Source: Leptodesmis sichuanensis A121
GTDB taxonomy: Bacteria; Cyanobacteriota; Cyanobacteriia; Leptolyngbyales; Leptolyngbyaceae
Assembly: GCF_021379005.1 (NCBI RefSeq)
Contig: NZ_CP075171.1
Coordinates: 2,418,001-2,482,000 of the forward strand
Length of the DNA stretch: 64,000 nt
Reading direction: 5' to 3'
The notes beneath the pieces were generated by a model. The model saw nothing but the letters and a program-made list of their open reading frames with translations. It was not told where the DNA came from and ran no database searches. Numbering within the stretch: position 1 is the first letter of the stretch; the number at the start of each line of letters is the position of its first letter. The translations under genes and the position numbers were made by a program. Shown piece by piece: positions 44,572 through 52,906 of the stretch.

Positions 44572-45456
44572 ATGACGACTCCAGCTACCCGGAACTTCTC
44601 CCTGTCTCACCCTCTGTCTCGCTGGATAGGCTTGGGGTTACTGTTGTCCTGTCTGATGATTACCGCCTGCACAGCAACCCAACTTCGCCATTTCCAGGCT
44701 CACAATTATGGTAGCGTTCAACTGCTGATGGGAGCACCCAGTAGTACTCCTGGTTCTACGAATAAAGACGATTATCTGATGATCAAACCCCAGTATGCTC
44801 TGTCGTACAACAACAGCAAAGGCACCGCAAATTGGGTAAGTTGGCAGTTGAATGCTTCCTGGATAGGAGATGTGGATCGATGTAGCAGTTTTCGTCCAGA
44901 CCCTACTTTGCCCAGTGACTTTAAAGTTGTCCTGCCCAGTGATTACACCAACAGTGGATTTAGTCGAGGACATCTGGCTCGTTCCCGCGATCGCTCCGCC
45001 AGCCCCACCGACAACTGTGCCACATTTTTGATGACCAACATTGTTCCCCAAACTCAGGACAATAACGAAGGCCCGTGGCTGGAACTAGAAAATCTGGCAA
45101 AAGAGTTAGCCGAGTCTGGTAAAGAGCTTTACATCATTGCGGGGCCTTTGGGGGAAGGAGCAACAGGTCTGAAGGGTACTAAAACGAAGATTGGCAAACA
45201 CGAAGTGACGGTGCCCAGTAGTCTCTGGAAAATTGTCGTAGTTTTAGATAAACCTGGATTAGGAGTAAAAGGGGTGACAGCCAATACTCGCGTGATTGCC
45301 GTCAATATACCGAATCAACTGGGCATCAAGACGAATAGCTACAAAGATTACCTGACTACCGTTAAGGAGTTGGAGAAACTGACAGGCTATAACTTCCTCT
45401 CAGAGGTTCCCAGCCAAATTCAAGATATCATCGAAGTCCGGCAAGACGGAGCTTAG
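44572..45456 (+). CDS. nucA: DNA/RNA non-specific endonuclease (NucA-like), lipoprotein
   Basis: 294 residues. The signal peptide WIGLGLLLSCLMITAC ends in a lipobox (ITAC), so it should be a membrane-anchored lipoprotein. The beta-beta-alpha-metal nuclease core follows: NWVSWQLNASWIGDVDR, the catalytic motif FSRGHLARSRDRS (RGH, the His of the DRGH motif) and the metal-binding Asn in NIVPQTQDNNEGPW. The motif has Ser in place of the first Asp (SRGH). The protein degrades DNA and RNA outside the cytosol in its relatives. A NuiA-type inhibitor is encoded divergently next door. Confidence 0.88.
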   Translation: MTTPATRNFSLSHPLSRWIGLGLLLSCLMITACTATQLRHFQAHNYGSVQLLMGAPSSTPGSTNKDDYLMIKPQYALSYNNSKGTANWVSWQLNASWIGDVDRCSSFRPDPTLPSDFKVVLPSDYTNSGFSRGHLARSRDRSASPTDNCATFLMTNIVPQTQDNNEGPWLELENLAKELAESGKELYIIAGPLGEGATGLKGTKTKIGKHEVTVPSSLWKIVVVLDKPGLGVKGVTANTRVIAVNIPNQLGIKTNSYKDYLTTVKELEKLTGYNFLSEVPSQIQDIIEVRQDGA

Positions 45457-45472
45457 CGATCGTCTTCTCTGC

Positions 45473-45616
45473 TTAATCCTCGTCTTCGTATTCGTCGGGG
45501 TTTTCGTAGGCTTCCTTCCACTCTTCATCCCCTTCTAGTACATCCTCGGCAACGTCCTCATCCGCTTCTTCCAGATCTTCATCGGCTTCAAAGTCGTGAT
45601 CGGGTATATAAGTCAT
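45473..45616 (-). CDS. Small highly acidic protein (47 aa)
   Basis: 47 residues starting MTYIPDHDFEADEDLEEADEDVAEDVLEGDEEWKEAYENPDEYEDED. About half of the residues are Asp or Glu. A ribosome site (GGGAGGT) lies upstream of the ATG at 45616. It converges with nucA (16 bases between the stops). Very acidic small proteins can bind nucleic-acid-binding or basic proteins. No function is known. Confidence 0.5.
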   Translation of the reverse strand: MTYIPDHDFEADEDLEEADEDVAEDVLEGDEEWKEAYENPDEYEDED

Positions 45617-45822
45617 GGTGGCCTTTACCTCCCTTGCTCCACATTTGAATTTTACCCTTCTCTCCCGATCCTATCCTCTTCCAATGCCAGGTTCAACGTC
45701 AGCAGACCAGTCTTTGAGCATAGCATTAAGCTGAGGCAAGGTTTCAAGTCGTCTTCCTATGGCTGGGTAATGAGTACCCATGAGCTAGACTATGAAGCGT
45801 TCCTAAATTAACAATCCTAACC

Positions 45823-46683
45823 ATGCGACCCGTCAGTATACAGCACCGTGAAGAGTGGCTTGAAGGGTTTCAAGGTCTCAAGCTCTTTTGCCAAAGCTGG
45901 TACCCAGACTCTTCACCGCGTGCCGTTTTGCTCCTGGTGCCCGGACTGGGGGGACATAGTGGTCTATTCTCCAACTTGGTGCAATATTTTCTCCCTTTGG
46001 GATATACCCTCCATGCCTATGACTTGCGTGGCAATGGTCGTTCTCAGGGAAGGCGGGGCCACATTCACCGCTGGGCTGAGTTTCGGGAAGACTTACGTCA
46101 CGTTTTGCACTGGGTACAGGAACAGCAGCCGGGGTATCCCTGCTTTCTCTTGGGGCATAGTCTGGGCAGTGTGATTACCCTGGACTATGGGCTGCACTAT
46201 CCTGCTGAAGCCCAGTGGCTGCAGGGGGTGATTGCCATTGCTCCAGCATTGGGTCAAGTCGGTGTCTCTCCGATCAAAATTGCTTTGGGACGGCTGCTAT
46301 CAGGGATTTGGCCTCAGTTTAGCCTGCCAACCAGTTGGGATCGCAGTACAGCTTCCCGGGATCCGGCATTTGTCGCCACGGCAACTCAGGATCCCCTCCG
46401 CCATTCCTGGGTGAGTGCCCGGTTATCCACGGAATACTTTGCCACCGTAGACTGGATTCAGTCCCATGCAGCAGATTGGCCTCTACCATTGTTGATCCTC
46501 CAGGGGGAAGACGATCGCGTTGTTTCGCCAGAGTCTAGCCACATCTTCTTCCAGCATGTAACCTTACCCGATAAGGAATGGCAGTCCTACCCAGAGGGTT
46601 ATCACGAACTGCACAATGATTTGTGTGCTGCCGCCCTGTTTGCCGACCTGGAAGGCTGGTTGACCCGGCATCTGCCGTCCTAG
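45823..46683 (+). CDS. Alpha/beta-hydrolase, lysophospholipase-like
   Basis: 286 residues. Serine hydrolase fold: VLLLVPGLGGHSGLF (oxyanion), YDLRGNGRSQGRRGHI, nucleophile elbow LLGHSLGSVITLDYG, Asp in LILQGEDDRVVSP and His in GYHELHNDL. The family includes monoacylglycerol lipases and lysophospholipases; the substrate is unknown. The C-terminus runs into a transposase remnant, so the last residues may be altered. Confidence 0.82.
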   Translation: MRPVSIQHREEWLEGFQGLKLFCQSWYPDSSPRAVLLLVPGLGGHSGLFSNLVQYFLPLGYTLHAYDLRGNGRSQGRRGHIHRWAEFREDLRHVLHWVQEQQPGYPCFLLGHSLGSVITLDYGLHYPAEAQWLQGVIAIAPALGQVGVSPIKIALGRLLSGIWPQFSLPTSWDRSTASRDPAFVATATQDPLRHSWVSARLSTEYFATVDWIQSHAADWPLPLLILQGEDDRVVSPESSHIFFQHVTLPDKEWQSYPEGYHELHNDLCAAALFADLEGWLTRHLPS

Positions 46684-46871
46684 CTCCCATCCCTCCCTAT
46701 TCCCCGGACTTGAATCCAATTGAGCATTGGTGGTTTGTGCTCAAACATTGGCTGCGGCAACGCTGGGATGAATTTGACACCTTTCGTGATTGGTTGATGC
46801 TGCTTTCAAGCATTGTCCTAACGTGCTGCCGTAGGGCCATACTTGATAGTCAAAGTTTAATCCTGCTATGA
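46680..46871 (+). pseudogene. IS630-family transposase 3' remnant
   Basis: About 60 codons in the frame that begins near 46680: PPYSPDLNPIEHWWFVLKHWLRQRWDEFDTFRDWL. The PPYSPDLNPIE segment is the third-acid motif at the C-terminus of IS630-type DDE transposases. The rest of the transposase is missing, and the frame continues upstream inside the hydrolase gene in a different reading phase. A decayed insertion. Confidence 0.8.
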
Positions 46872-46909
46872 ATTACTGAAATGAGTTGTCCAAAATAGTT
46901 AAACCCTCA

Positions 46910-47046
46910 GGGGGTATGTCACTTTTGCCCTCACCCTAAATCCCTCTCCCAATTTGGGAGAGGGACTTTGAGATGGCTCGGCTCCCCTTCTCCCAGGTTG
47001 GGAGAAGGGGCTGGGGGATGAGGGCCTGCAAAGGTGATATGCTCTC
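46910..47046 (-). mobile_element. 137-bp palindromic miniature element (copy B)
   Basis: Reverse-complement copy of the element at 39987-40123, exactly 137 bp. Flanked by the direct repeat AACCCTCA at 46902-46909 and 47047-47054, an 8-bp target duplication different from that at copy A. The two hairpins are conserved. It lies in the 5' region of the GTP cyclohydrolase II-like gene, 134 bases upstream of its start. Confidence 0.88.
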
Positions 47047-47179
47047 AACCCTCATCCTCAGATAGGCTCAGGCTCTCTGACCAATTAAGCTGATAGAATC
47101 GTGGCTTCAGCACTATAACGATGTCCTGGTTTAACGTTTTATCTATCATCAGTGGTTCATTTATAGGGAAAGCATCTTT

Positions 47180-48445
47180 ATGACAGCCGATAAAATAGTT
47201 CCCAGAGCAAAACATATTGTTCTGACCTCCCACCCGACACGGTTTGGCCCGAAACCAATCCCCATTCACTGGGGAGAATCTGACCCGATTAAACGTGGTC
47301 CCATTATTGGCACGCTTTCCAATGCTGCACACCGAAATGTGATTGGCAGTCATTCTGGGTCGTATGGAGTTTACCGCGCTTTAGCTGTTGCCAGTGGCAG
47401 GCTGCAATCCAATCATCGGGCTGACCTGACGAATACCGCTCCTGCTGAACGAATTGGCCCCCATCTGTCCTGGTTTGACCCCGATAAAATTGTCTCTCTG
47501 GATCCTTTTGGTGCTCTGGTTGGGGAAGTTTATCCGTCCTACCAGGAGCAGGGCTATGATATTCGCCCCACGATCGCGATTACCAAAGCCCACATTAATA
47601 TGCCGGAACTGGCCGATGCAGTCGCCAAAGGACGGTTGCAGCTAGATGGGACGCTGGTGAAAGCAGGGGGCGATCTGGTCGTCACTAAGGCAGCGATCGA
47701 ACCTGTCTGGTATCTACCCGGATTAGCGAAACGGTTACAGGTCAGCGAATCGGAATTGCGCCGCGCTTTGTTTGAGCAAACAGGTGGGATGTTCCCCGAA
47801 CTGGTGACTCGTCCCGATTTCCATGTCTTTTTACCACCGATCGGAGGGGCAACGGTTTACATTTTTGGTGATCCTGCCGCCATCACCGATCCGACCAAAC
47901 CATTAGCCGTGCGGGTGCATGACGAATGTAATGGCTCAGATGTATTCGGCTCAGATATTTGCACCTGTCGTCCCTATCTGGTGCATGGCATTGAAGCCTG
48001 CGTACAAACGGCTCAGGAAGGAGGGGCTGGGGTCATCGTCTACTTGCGCAAGGAAGGCCGCGCCCTGGGAGAAGTCACCAAATTCCTCGTCTATAACGCC
48101 CGGAAACGGCAGGAAGGGGGTGATCGCGCCGATGCTTACTTTACCCGGACCGAATGTGTGGCCGGAGTGCAGGATATGCGCTTTCAGGAATTGATGCCGG
48201 ATGTGCTGCACTGGCTGGGTATTACTCGCATCGATCGCTTCATTTCCATGAGCAATATGAAACACGATGCGATCACGCGATCGGGCATTGAAATCATGGA
48301 ACGGGTGCCCATTCCTGATGACCTGATCCCAATGGATGCCAAGGTGGAAATTGAAGCCAAGAAAGCTGCAGGCTACTATACCGAGGGCGAAGTCCTCACC
48401 GAAACAGGTTTAGCGGAAATCAAAGGACGTAGTTTAGTTGAATGA
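47180..48445 (+). CDS. GTP cyclohydrolase II-like protein (URC1/RibA family)
   Basis: 421 residues. GTP-cyclohydrolase-II-like domain in the second half: AVRVHDECNGSDVFGSDICTCRPYL (zinc Cys residues), VIVYLRKEGRALGEVTKFLVYN, and LGITRIDRFISMSNMKHDAI. The N-terminal half (about 190 residues) is not the RibB synthase domain, which separates it from fused ribBA enzymes. This longer form is the type found in the URC uracil-degradation pathway of yeast (URC1) and in bacterial URC clusters. The next gene overlaps by 4 bases (ATGA) and encodes URC4, and upp follows, so this is an operon. Confidence 0.82.
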   Translation: MTADKIVPRAKHIVLTSHPTRFGPKPIPIHWGESDPIKRGPIIGTLSNAAHRNVIGSHSGSYGVYRALAVASGRLQSNHRADLTNTAPAERIGPHLSWFDPDKIVSLDPFGALVGEVYPSYQEQGYDIRPTIAITKAHINMPELADAVAKGRLQLDGTLVKAGGDLVVTKAAIEPVWYLPGLAKRLQVSESELRRALFEQTGGMFPELVTRPDFHVFLPPIGGATVYIFGDPAAITDPTKPLAVRVHDECNGSDVFGSDICTCRPYLVHGIEACVQTAQEGGAGVIVYLRKEGRALGEVTKFLVYNARKRQEGGDRADAYFTRTECVAGVQDMRFQELMPDVLHWLGITRIDRFISMSNMKHDAITRSGIEIMERVPIPDDLIPMDAKVEIEAKKAAGYYTEGEVLTETGLAEIKGRSLVE

Positions 48446-49767
48446 GCCTGAATCTAAAGTTTTGTGCCATTAAAGATCTTGCGGCCCAGGTTGCCTACTT
48501 GCGATCTCCGATCGCGATTCGCGATCGCTGTACCCAACTGTTTCAACTGGCCTGTTCCGATCAGTTGCGCTACTTCCGGTGCGACTTCAGCCAGTTGGAA
48601 CGAGTGGCGGATTACGGGATTGCCGTCATCCGTCAGCAGTATCCCGATTTACAAATTCCCTTTCATAGCCGTTGGCGACATTTTGAAGGGGGAAATGGCT
48701 CCCGGTTAAACCTGCTGAATACCCAACTGCAAAACCTGTCCCCTCTGGAAAAAGCCCAGGCCAAATTTGATTTAGCGATCGTCAGTGTACTTCTGGATGC
48801 CGGAGCCGGAGCCACCTGGCAGTACATCGAAGAACAAAGCAGACAAACCTATCGCCGCTCCGAAGGACTGGCCGTTGCCAGCTTCTGGATGTTCTGTCAG
48901 GGAGCCTTCTCCAGTGATCCAACTCGTTTGCAAGTGGATGCGATCGCCCTCCAGACCCTCAATGAAACGACTCTTGCTGAAGGCTTGCAAGTTAGTGCAA
49001 CCAATCCATTAGTAGGTTTACAGGGTCGTACCCAGTTGCTGCAACAGTTGGGTGAAACCTTATCTCGGTATCCCCAGTTGTTTCGATCCGACTCGTCCTC
49101 GCTCCTCCGTCCTGGCCATCTGGTGAACTACTTACTCAACCAGGCTGAAAACGGCCAGATAGCCGCGACCCAGGTTCTTAGTGCAGTTTTAACAGGCTTT
49201 AGCGACATCTGGCCCGGACGCATTACCCTGGCAGGCACCAACCTCGGCGACACCTGGCCCCACCCCGCCCTTGCCTCTCCCCATCCCCCCGATGCAGACG
49301 GAATTAATCGCCTCTCTACCCTCCCCCCCCAATCCCCAATTCCCGATCCCCGATCCCTGATCCCCTTCCACAAACTTTCCCAATGGCTCACCTACTCCCT
49401 GCTAGAACCCTTACAAGAATTAGGATTGGAGATTACTGAACTGAATGCTCTCACTGGTTTGCCTGAATACCGAAATGGTGGTCTTTTCGTGGATTTAGGG
49501 GTGTTGCAGGTGAAGGACAAAATCGTCTTGCATCAAGCTCAGCGTCCTGGCTCTGAAGCGATCGTGGAATGGCGTGCGTTAACCGTGATTTTGTTAGATC
49601 AGGTCGCAGAAATCATGCGACAAAAACTCAACCTGACTGCGGCTGAACTACCGCTCGTGAAAGTCCTGCAAGGAGGTACCTGGGCCGCAGGCCGCCAAAT
49701 TGCTGCCGAACTCAGACCTGAAGGAACTCCCCCAATTCAGATTGAAAGCGATGGCACAGTGTTTTAG
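48442..49767 (+). CDS. URC4/urg3-family protein (DUF1688)
   Basis: 441 residues. Segments such as [39 protein letters not shown] and [15 protein letters not shown]-like [22 protein letters not shown] identify the DUF1688/URC4 family, known from the URC pyrimidine degradation pathway; its biochemical activity is not settled. Residues about 290-315 (Pro/Ser-rich, ...[13 protein letters not shown]) are encoded by heptameric repeats (49327-49365), apparently expanded inside the gene without loss of frame. Confidence 0.82.
   Translation: MSLNLKFCAIKDLAAQVAYLRSPIAIRDRCTQLFQLACSDQLRYFRCDFSQLERVADYGIAVIRQQYPDLQIPFHSRWRHFEGGNGSRLNLLNTQLQNLSPLEKAQAKFDLAIVSVLLDAGAGATWQYIEEQSRQTYRRSEGLAVASFWMFCQGAFSSDPTRLQVDAIALQTLNETTLAEGLQVSATNPLVGLQGRTQLLQQLGETLSRYPQLFRSDSSSLLRPGHLVNYLLNQAENGQIAATQVLSAVLTGFSDIWPGRITLAGTNLGDTWPHPALASPHPPDADGINRLSTLPPQSPIPDPRSLIPFHKLSQWLTYSLLEPLQELGLEITELNALTGLPEYRNGGLFVDLGVLQVKDKIVLHQAQRPGSEAIVEWRALTVILLDQVAEIMRQKLNLTAAELPLVKVLQGGTWAAGRQIAAELRPEGTPPIQIESDGTVF
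49327..49365. repeat. Heptamer-type tandem repeat inside the URC4 coding region
   Basis: Successive CCAATCC, CCAATTC, CCGATCC, CCGATCC and CTGATCC-type units. The array is in frame and codes for [11 protein letters not shown]. The same repeat class appears upstream of upp. Confidence 0.65.
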
Positions 49768-49841
49768 AAGGAAGTTTTGAGTTCGGGGTTTGCAACTACT
49801 CCTCTACTCACCTTCCCAACCTCTTACCTTTGCATCACCTT

Positions 49842-49868
49842 CCCCAACCCCTAATCCCCCCAATCCCC
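49842..49868. repeat. Heptamer-type repeat just upstream of upp
   Basis: TCCCCAACCCCTAATCCCCCCAAT-like units end directly before the ATG at 49869 and replace the usual ribosome-site sequence. Confidence 0.5.
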
Positions 49869-50504
49869 ATGTCTTCCCAAGTTATTCTGATTGAGCATCC
49901 CCTGATCCAACACAAGCTCACCCTGATGCGGCGGGCTGAAACCAGTACGGCAAAATTTCGATCGCTCCTGACTGAAATCAGTATGTTGCTGGCCTATGAA
50001 GTCACACGCGATCTACCGCTGAAATATGAACAGATCAAAACTCCCTTAGCAGAAATGCAAGCCCCTGTCCTGGCAGCAGAAAAGAAACTGGTGATTGTTT
50101 CAATCATGCGGGCGGGACAGGGGATTTTGGATGGTATGTTGCAACTGATTCCTTCGGCTCGTGTTGGGCATATTGGCCTGTATCGGGATCCAACCACCTT
50201 GATTCCTGTGGAGTATTACTTCAAGTTGCCCCATGATACGGAAGACCGGGACATGATCGTTGTGGATCCGATGATCGCCACGGGGAACTCCGCGATCGCC
50301 GCCGTTGATCGGTTGAAGCAAACCAACCCTAAATCCCTGAAACTGGTTTGCTTACTGGCCGCGCCGGAGGGTGTCGAAAATTTTCACAGTCACCATCCTG
50401 ACGTTCCGATCTATACGGCGGGTGTGGATGACAAGTTGGATGAACATGGGTACATCCTTCCTGGACTGGGGGATGCAGGCGATCGCTTGTTTGGAACGAA
50501 GTAG
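49869..50504 (+). CDS. upp: Uracil phosphoribosyltransferase
   Basis: 211 residues from the ATG at 49869; an in-frame start at 49830 would add repeat-encoded residues. Signatures: [65 protein letters not shown], the PRPP loop [19 protein letters not shown] and the C-terminal [17 protein letters not shown]. It converts uracil and PRPP to UMP. In the URC pathway a uracil phosphoribosyltransferase (URC6) is required, which fits its position as the third gene after URC1 and URC4. Confidence 0.92.
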   Translation: MSSQVILIEHPLIQHKLTLMRRAETSTAKFRSLLTEISMLLAYEVTRDLPLKYEQIKTPLAEMQAPVLAAEKKLVIVSIMRAGQGILDGMLQLIPSARVGHIGLYRDPTTLIPVEYYFKLPHDTEDRDMIVVDPMIATGNSAIAAVDRLKQTNPKSLKLVCLLAAPEGVENFHSHHPDVPIYTAGVDDKLDEHGYILPGLGDAGDRLFGTK

Positions 50505-50547
50505 GTGGCGATCGCTTACACTAAAGACAATCTCGACGGTACTACCG

Positions 50548-51111
50548 ATGGTCAGTCATCCTCTGCGTTGGACAATCCGAGATTTAGAGGCGATCCCCGA
50601 TGATGGCGGTTGGAAACGCTATGAAATCATTGATGGAGAACTATTTGTGACCCGCCCTCCTCACATTCGCCATCAAGACGCAGGCGGCAATATCTATTTT
50701 GAGCTTGAAAGTTGGTCAAGACAGACGCAGTTGGGTAAACCATTCCAAACACCAGGAGTGATCTTCTCTCCCCTGGATGCAGTAATTCCCGATGTGGTCT
50801 GGATTAGCCAAGAACGGCTTGCCACTGGCGTTGATGAAGCAGGACACCTGATAGTTGCCCCTGAACTGATCGTTGAAGTACTCTCTCCTGGAGAACTCAA
50901 CGAACAGCGAGATAAAGAAGTTAAACTCAAACTTTATTCTCTGTATGGAGTTCAAGAATATTGGATTGTTAACTGGCAATTGAAGACACTCGAAATTTAT
51001 CGTCGCTCAGATGCTCAACTCCGACTTGTCGCTACCCTGCTCGCAGGCGACATCCTTACCTCACCACTACTGCCGGAATTCAGCACCGCCGTAGCCCAGA
51101 TTTTTCTGTAA
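50548..51111 (+). CDS. Uma2-family (DUF820) nuclease-fold protein
   Basis: 187 residues from the ATG at 50548; a longer frame upstream overlaps upp and is not coding. Core motifs: YEIIDGELFVTRPPHIRHQ, VIPDVVWISQERL, PELIVEVLSPGELNEQRDKEVKLKLYSLYGVQEYWIV (E-x-K core) and LEIYRRSD. Second of three family members in this window. Function unknown. Confidence 0.85.
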   Translation: MVSHPLRWTIRDLEAIPDDGGWKRYEIIDGELFVTRPPHIRHQDAGGNIYFELESWSRQTQLGKPFQTPGVIFSPLDAVIPDVVWISQERLATGVDEAGHLIVAPELIVEVLSPGELNEQRDKEVKLKLYSLYGVQEYWIVNWQLKTLEIYRRSDAQLRLVATLLAGDILTSPLLPEFSTAVAQIFL

Positions 51112-51142
51112 ACTGGGGACACTTTTGTTGGTGCTTGTTGCC

Positions 51143-52732
51143 ATGATTCTGTCCGATCTCACCCATTATCCTTATCCCTCTGGTCGTCGTGTGGTGATGG
51201 GGCAGCGGGGAGCTGTGGCGACTGGTCAACCATTGGCGACGTTAGCTGGCATGGAAATGTTGTGGGCAGGGGGAACGGCGATCGATGCAGCGGTGGCTAT
51301 GGCGATCGCCCTCACCGTCGTGGAACCCGTCTCCAATGGCATTGGTGGAGATAACTTTGCGCTGGTCTGGGATGGGCAACTGCATGGCTTGAATGCATCG
51401 GGGAGAAGTCCGGCACGATTCACTCCAGAGTTATTCAGTGATGCCGAGCAAATTCCGGCTCTGGGTTGGCGGAGTGTGACTGTACCAGGAGCCGTTTCCG
51501 GCTGGCGATCGCTGTGGCAGCGGTGGGGCAAGTTGCCGTTTGAAAAATTATTTGAACCGGCAATTCGGTATGCGGAAGAGGGATATCCGGTGTCGCCAGA
51601 AGTTGCAGTCCACTGGCGGCAGGCGGAATCAACCTTTTTGTCCTTAAAGCAACCGGAATTTCAGGCTTTTCAAGCCGTCTTTTTTCCCCAAGGACGGGCA
51701 CCTGCCGCCGGAGAAATGTGGCACAGTCTGGCTTATGCGGCCACCTTACGGACGATCGCTGAAAGTGAGGGAGAGGCATTTTACAGGGGCAGTCTGGCCG
51801 ATCAAATGGCTGAATTTGCCGCTCAGACCGGGGGCTTCCTGACCTTAGCGGATCTGGCGACTCACCGGGCGGATTGGGTGACTCCGATTTCTACCACCTA
51901 CCGGGGCGTGACGGTCTGGGAAATTCCCTCCAACACGCAGGGAATTGCCGCCCTGATGGCCTTGAACCTGCTATCGGAAATTGAGTTATGCCAGTATCCA
52001 CGGGAGTCGGTCGAGAGTTATCACTGGCAAATTGAAGCCATGAAACTGGCGTTTGCCGATGCCCATGCCTATGTGTGCGATCCGGCCTGGATGAGGGTAG
52101 AGCAGGACCATCTGTTGAGTCGGGACTATGCTCGCGATCGCCATCGCCTGATTCAGGACACAGCGATTCCGTTAGCCAACCCCGGTTTACCGAAAGGCGG
52201 AACGGTTTACCTGGCAGCCGCCGATGGCGATTTGATGGTGTCGTTGATTCAGTCCAACTACATGGGCTTTGGCAGTGGTGTATTAGTCCCAGGGACGGGA
52301 ATTGCGTTCCATAATCGCGGTTTAGGCTTCAAACTGGAACCCGGTCACCCCAATCAAGTCGCACCTGGAAAACGGCCTTTTCACACGATCATTCCCGGTT
52401 TCTTGACCCAGGATGGTCAGCCGATCGGCCCATTTGGGGTCATGGGTGGGCCAATGCAACCCCAGGGACATTTGCAAGTGGTGGTGAACCTGGTGGATTA
52501 CGGCATGAATCCGCAGGCGGCATTGGATGCTCCTCGCTGGCAGTTTGTGGCAGGCAATCGGGTGTTGCTGGAACGTACTGTGGCCGAGCCGATCGCCACG
52601 GGATTAGCCGATCGCCAGCATCTGATTCGACGGGGTGGATTCTTCGGTCGAGGACAGATGATTTTGCGCCGCAACGGCGTATTAGTGGCCGCTTCAGAAC
52701 CGCGTGCAGATGGGCTGGCGATCGCCTGGTGA
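51143..52732 (+). CDS. ggt: Gamma-glutamyltransferase family protein
   Basis: 529 residues from the ATG at 51143. The large-subunit region has GAVATGQPLATLAGMEMLWAGGTAIDAAVAMAIAL and GGDNFALVWDG. The cleavage site and catalytic Thr are expected at PKGGTVYLAAADGDLMVSLIQSNYMGFGSGVLVPGTGI. The canonical DHGTTH is replaced by PKGGTVY, so the Thr is kept but flanking residues differ. The small subunit ends with GGPMQPQGHLQVVVNLVDYGMNPQAALDAPRW. No signal peptide, so it would act in the cytosol or by an unknown export route. Substrate could be glutathione or other gamma-glutamyl compounds. Confidence 0.85.
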   Translation: MILSDLTHYPYPSGRRVVMGQRGAVATGQPLATLAGMEMLWAGGTAIDAAVAMAIALTVVEPVSNGIGGDNFALVWDGQLHGLNASGRSPARFTPELFSDAEQIPALGWRSVTVPGAVSGWRSLWQRWGKLPFEKLFEPAIRYAEEGYPVSPEVAVHWRQAESTFLSLKQPEFQAFQAVFFPQGRAPAAGEMWHSLAYAATLRTIAESEGEAFYRGSLADQMAEFAAQTGGFLTLADLATHRADWVTPISTTYRGVTVWEIPSNTQGIAALMALNLLSEIELCQYPRESVESYHWQIEAMKLAFADAHAYVCDPAWMRVEQDHLLSRDYARDRHRLIQDTAIPLANPGLPKGGTVYLAAADGDLMVSLIQSNYMGFGSGVLVPGTGIAFHNRGLGFKLEPGHPNQVAPGKRPFHTIIPGFLTQDGQPIGPFGVMGGPMQPQGHLQVVVNLVDYGMNPQAALDAPRWQFVAGNRVLLERTVAEPIATGLADRQHLIRRGGFFGRGQMILRRNGVLVAASEPRADGLAIAW

Positions 52733-52906
52733 GTTTTCCAATTCACCCGATCGGACGAACACATCGCAGGAGGTCAGGTGATTTTGACCAATTTAGGATA
52801 GTGGCACACAACTCGGTTTAACTCCCGACTCTCTCCAGCACAATCAATGCGTTGCAACCCAGTGCCCCTGTTGTGCTAAATGAAAAACCGTCACTCAAAC
52901 AAAGAC

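Noticed and set aside
50371-50547. Extended N-terminus of the Uma2-family protein at 50548
   Set aside because: It overlaps upp in another frame and shows no similarity to the family before the ATG at 50548.
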